Shown here: positions 22,898 to 23,400 of the stretch, one piece after another
Layout: every line of letters begins with the position of its first letter
Numbering within the stretch: position 1 is the stretch's first letter
DNA from: a virus
Length of the DNA: 23,400 bases
Direction: 5' to 3' (one strand)
Virus record (IMG/VR): IMGVR_UViG_3300044647_001119
Span: 1-23,400 of that record
Program-made: the position numbers and the translations under genes
The notes under the pieces: model-generated
The model's input: only the letters and a program-made list of their open reading frames with translations
What the model was told of the DNA's origin: nothing
The model's database searches: none

Positions 22898-22933
22898 AAT
22901 GAGTAAAATTAAAACCGACGTTATCTGCGTTAT

Positions 22934-22975
22934 GGTAGGCCATCTATCCACCACACAGTGGACGATTATCCTACC
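22934..22975 (-). promoter_or_regulatory. 42-base imperfect hairpin in the capsid gene leader
   Basis: On the minus strand: GGTAGG pairs with CCTACC (outer 6 bp), then a 7+7 base internal region with several possible A-U and G-U pairs, then GTCCAC with GTGGAT around a TGTGTG loop (inner 5-6 bp). It ends 36 bases before the capsid ATG. No T-run follows it, so it is not a typical terminator. It may be a processing site or a stabilising 5' structure for the capsid message; this is a structural observation only. Confidence 0.5.
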
Positions 22976-23083
22976 TCACCAATGCGGAACGTCATCGCCG
23001 CTTAGACAGTTTGCAGTGGCTGACCAACCCACCACCTCGCTTAAGGTCGTTACACGCACTGACGCATACGAATCCCTACTAAG

Positions 23084-23400
23084 TCAATCAGATTTAGCGG
23101 ACTCACTCAATTCCCGCTGATCCGCAATGTAACTCTTGTACCCGCAAAGTTCGCCAATCCTCTCCGGCCTGATGATCTTCGTCTTCGCAATGAATCCCTT
23201 GAACGCATACGGCCCAGGGAAACTTCCAGTCATCAACACATAGAAATCCACGCCATCCGTCTTCTTACCCTTACGCGCATCCACCAACAACTTCCCATTC
23301 TCGTACTTCGTCGTCTTCACATCCACCCTCATCCCATTCGATAGCACACAGTCATAAAGCGGATGCGGCGGCTCACGCTCCGTATCCAAATCAGGATACA
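23084..23400 (-). CDS. PD-(D/E)XK nuclease-like protein, cut by the right edge
   Basis: The frame stays open to the window end (about 105 residues visible), so the true start lies outside; an in-window TTG at 23389 is not a credible start. Visible: YDCVLSNGMRVDVKTTKYEN, with Asp and Lys spaced as D-x-K (DVK) in a nuclease-like core, then GKLLVDARKG, VDFYVLMTGSFPGPYAFKGF. Family members in phages have a similar G-x-x-VDVKTT core. The first catalytic Asp/Glu would be upstream or in the missing part. A DNA-processing role, such as recombination or resolution, is inferred. Confidence 0.5.
   Translation of the reverse strand, partial: YPDLDTEREPPHPLYDCVLSNGMRVDVKTTKYENGKLLVDARKGKKTDGVDFYVLMTGSFPGPYAFKGFIAKTKIIRPERIGELCGYKSYIADQRELSESAKSD

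Noticed and set aside
21737-22906. Long (389-codon) open frame on the plus strand antisense to the capsid gene
   Set aside because: It mirrors the capsid gene's third-codon bias, is Arg/Leu-rich without domain-like pattern, and has no operon partners on that strand.
22898-22954. Upstream extension of the capsid protein (start at 22954)
   Set aside because: It would add a 19-residue hydrophobic segment not expected for a capsid protein and begins inside the leader hairpin; the MACPN start fits better.
1-23400. Diversity-generating retroelement, CRISPR array, tRNA or integrase
   Set aside because: No reverse transcriptase, template/variable repeat pair, regularly spaced repeats, tRNA-like cloverleaf or recombinase was recognised by eye; the fibre composition shifts are better explained by domain exchange.

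Overview
This window looks like an interior piece of a tailed double-stranded DNA phage genome (Caudoviricetes), probably with a short-tailed, podovirus-like virion. It contains a large terminase subunit, a portal, a scaffold-like protein, a probable major capsid protein, adaptor- and nozzle-like tail proteins, several fibre proteins and a lysis cassette. No tape-measure protein, integrase, tRNA, rRNA, CRISPR array or insertion sequence is visible. Genes are tightly packed, often with ATGA or TAATG stop/start overlaps. Many starts are preceded by an A/T-rich leader rather than a clear Shine-Dalgarno sequence. Spanin-like genes and GT25-type (LPS-type) glycosyltransferases suggest a two-membrane host. 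I cannot name the host; weak Shine-Dalgarno use would fit lineages such as Bacteroidota or Verrucomicrobiota, but this is only a guess.

There are three transcriptional blocks. (1) 1-7931, minus strand: a tail module read leftwards. It runs from fibre and collar genes (7931 to 3691), through two orphan small genes, to a large nozzle-like protein, a collar-domain fibre protein, a connector-like protein and the first codons of one more gene at the left edge. (2) 7979-17755, plus strand: terminase, cysteine-rich zinc-ribbon-like protein, portal, then a five-gene sugar/methyl modification cassette (methyltransferase, GT25, methyltransferase, GT25, GH130-like protein), a small unknown gene and a scaffold-like protein. 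It ends at a strong rho-independent terminator. (3) 17807-23400, minus strand: a PD-(D/E)XK-nuclease-like gene cut by the right edge, the major capsid protein followed by a terminator, an acidic small protein, a tandem pair of related small structural proteins, a large fibre with LamG-like and carbohydrate-binding-like domains, an unknown small gene, two holin-like genes, an overlapping spanin-like pair and a Pro/Gly-rich small protein.

The plus block provides DNA packaging and head assembly. The flanking minus blocks provide the capsid shell, the tail, host recognition and lysis. The most unusual content is the glyco-modification cassette inside the head operon between portal and scaffold. 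It includes two paralogous GT25 enzymes and a GH130-like five-bladed propeller protein with a coiled-coil N-terminus. Other notable points are a lysis cassette with an out-of-frame overlapping spanin-like pair and no recognisable endolysin, head genes split between strands, AT-rich (probably swapped) tips in two fibre genes, and a set of short peptide repeats in the tail and fibre proteins.
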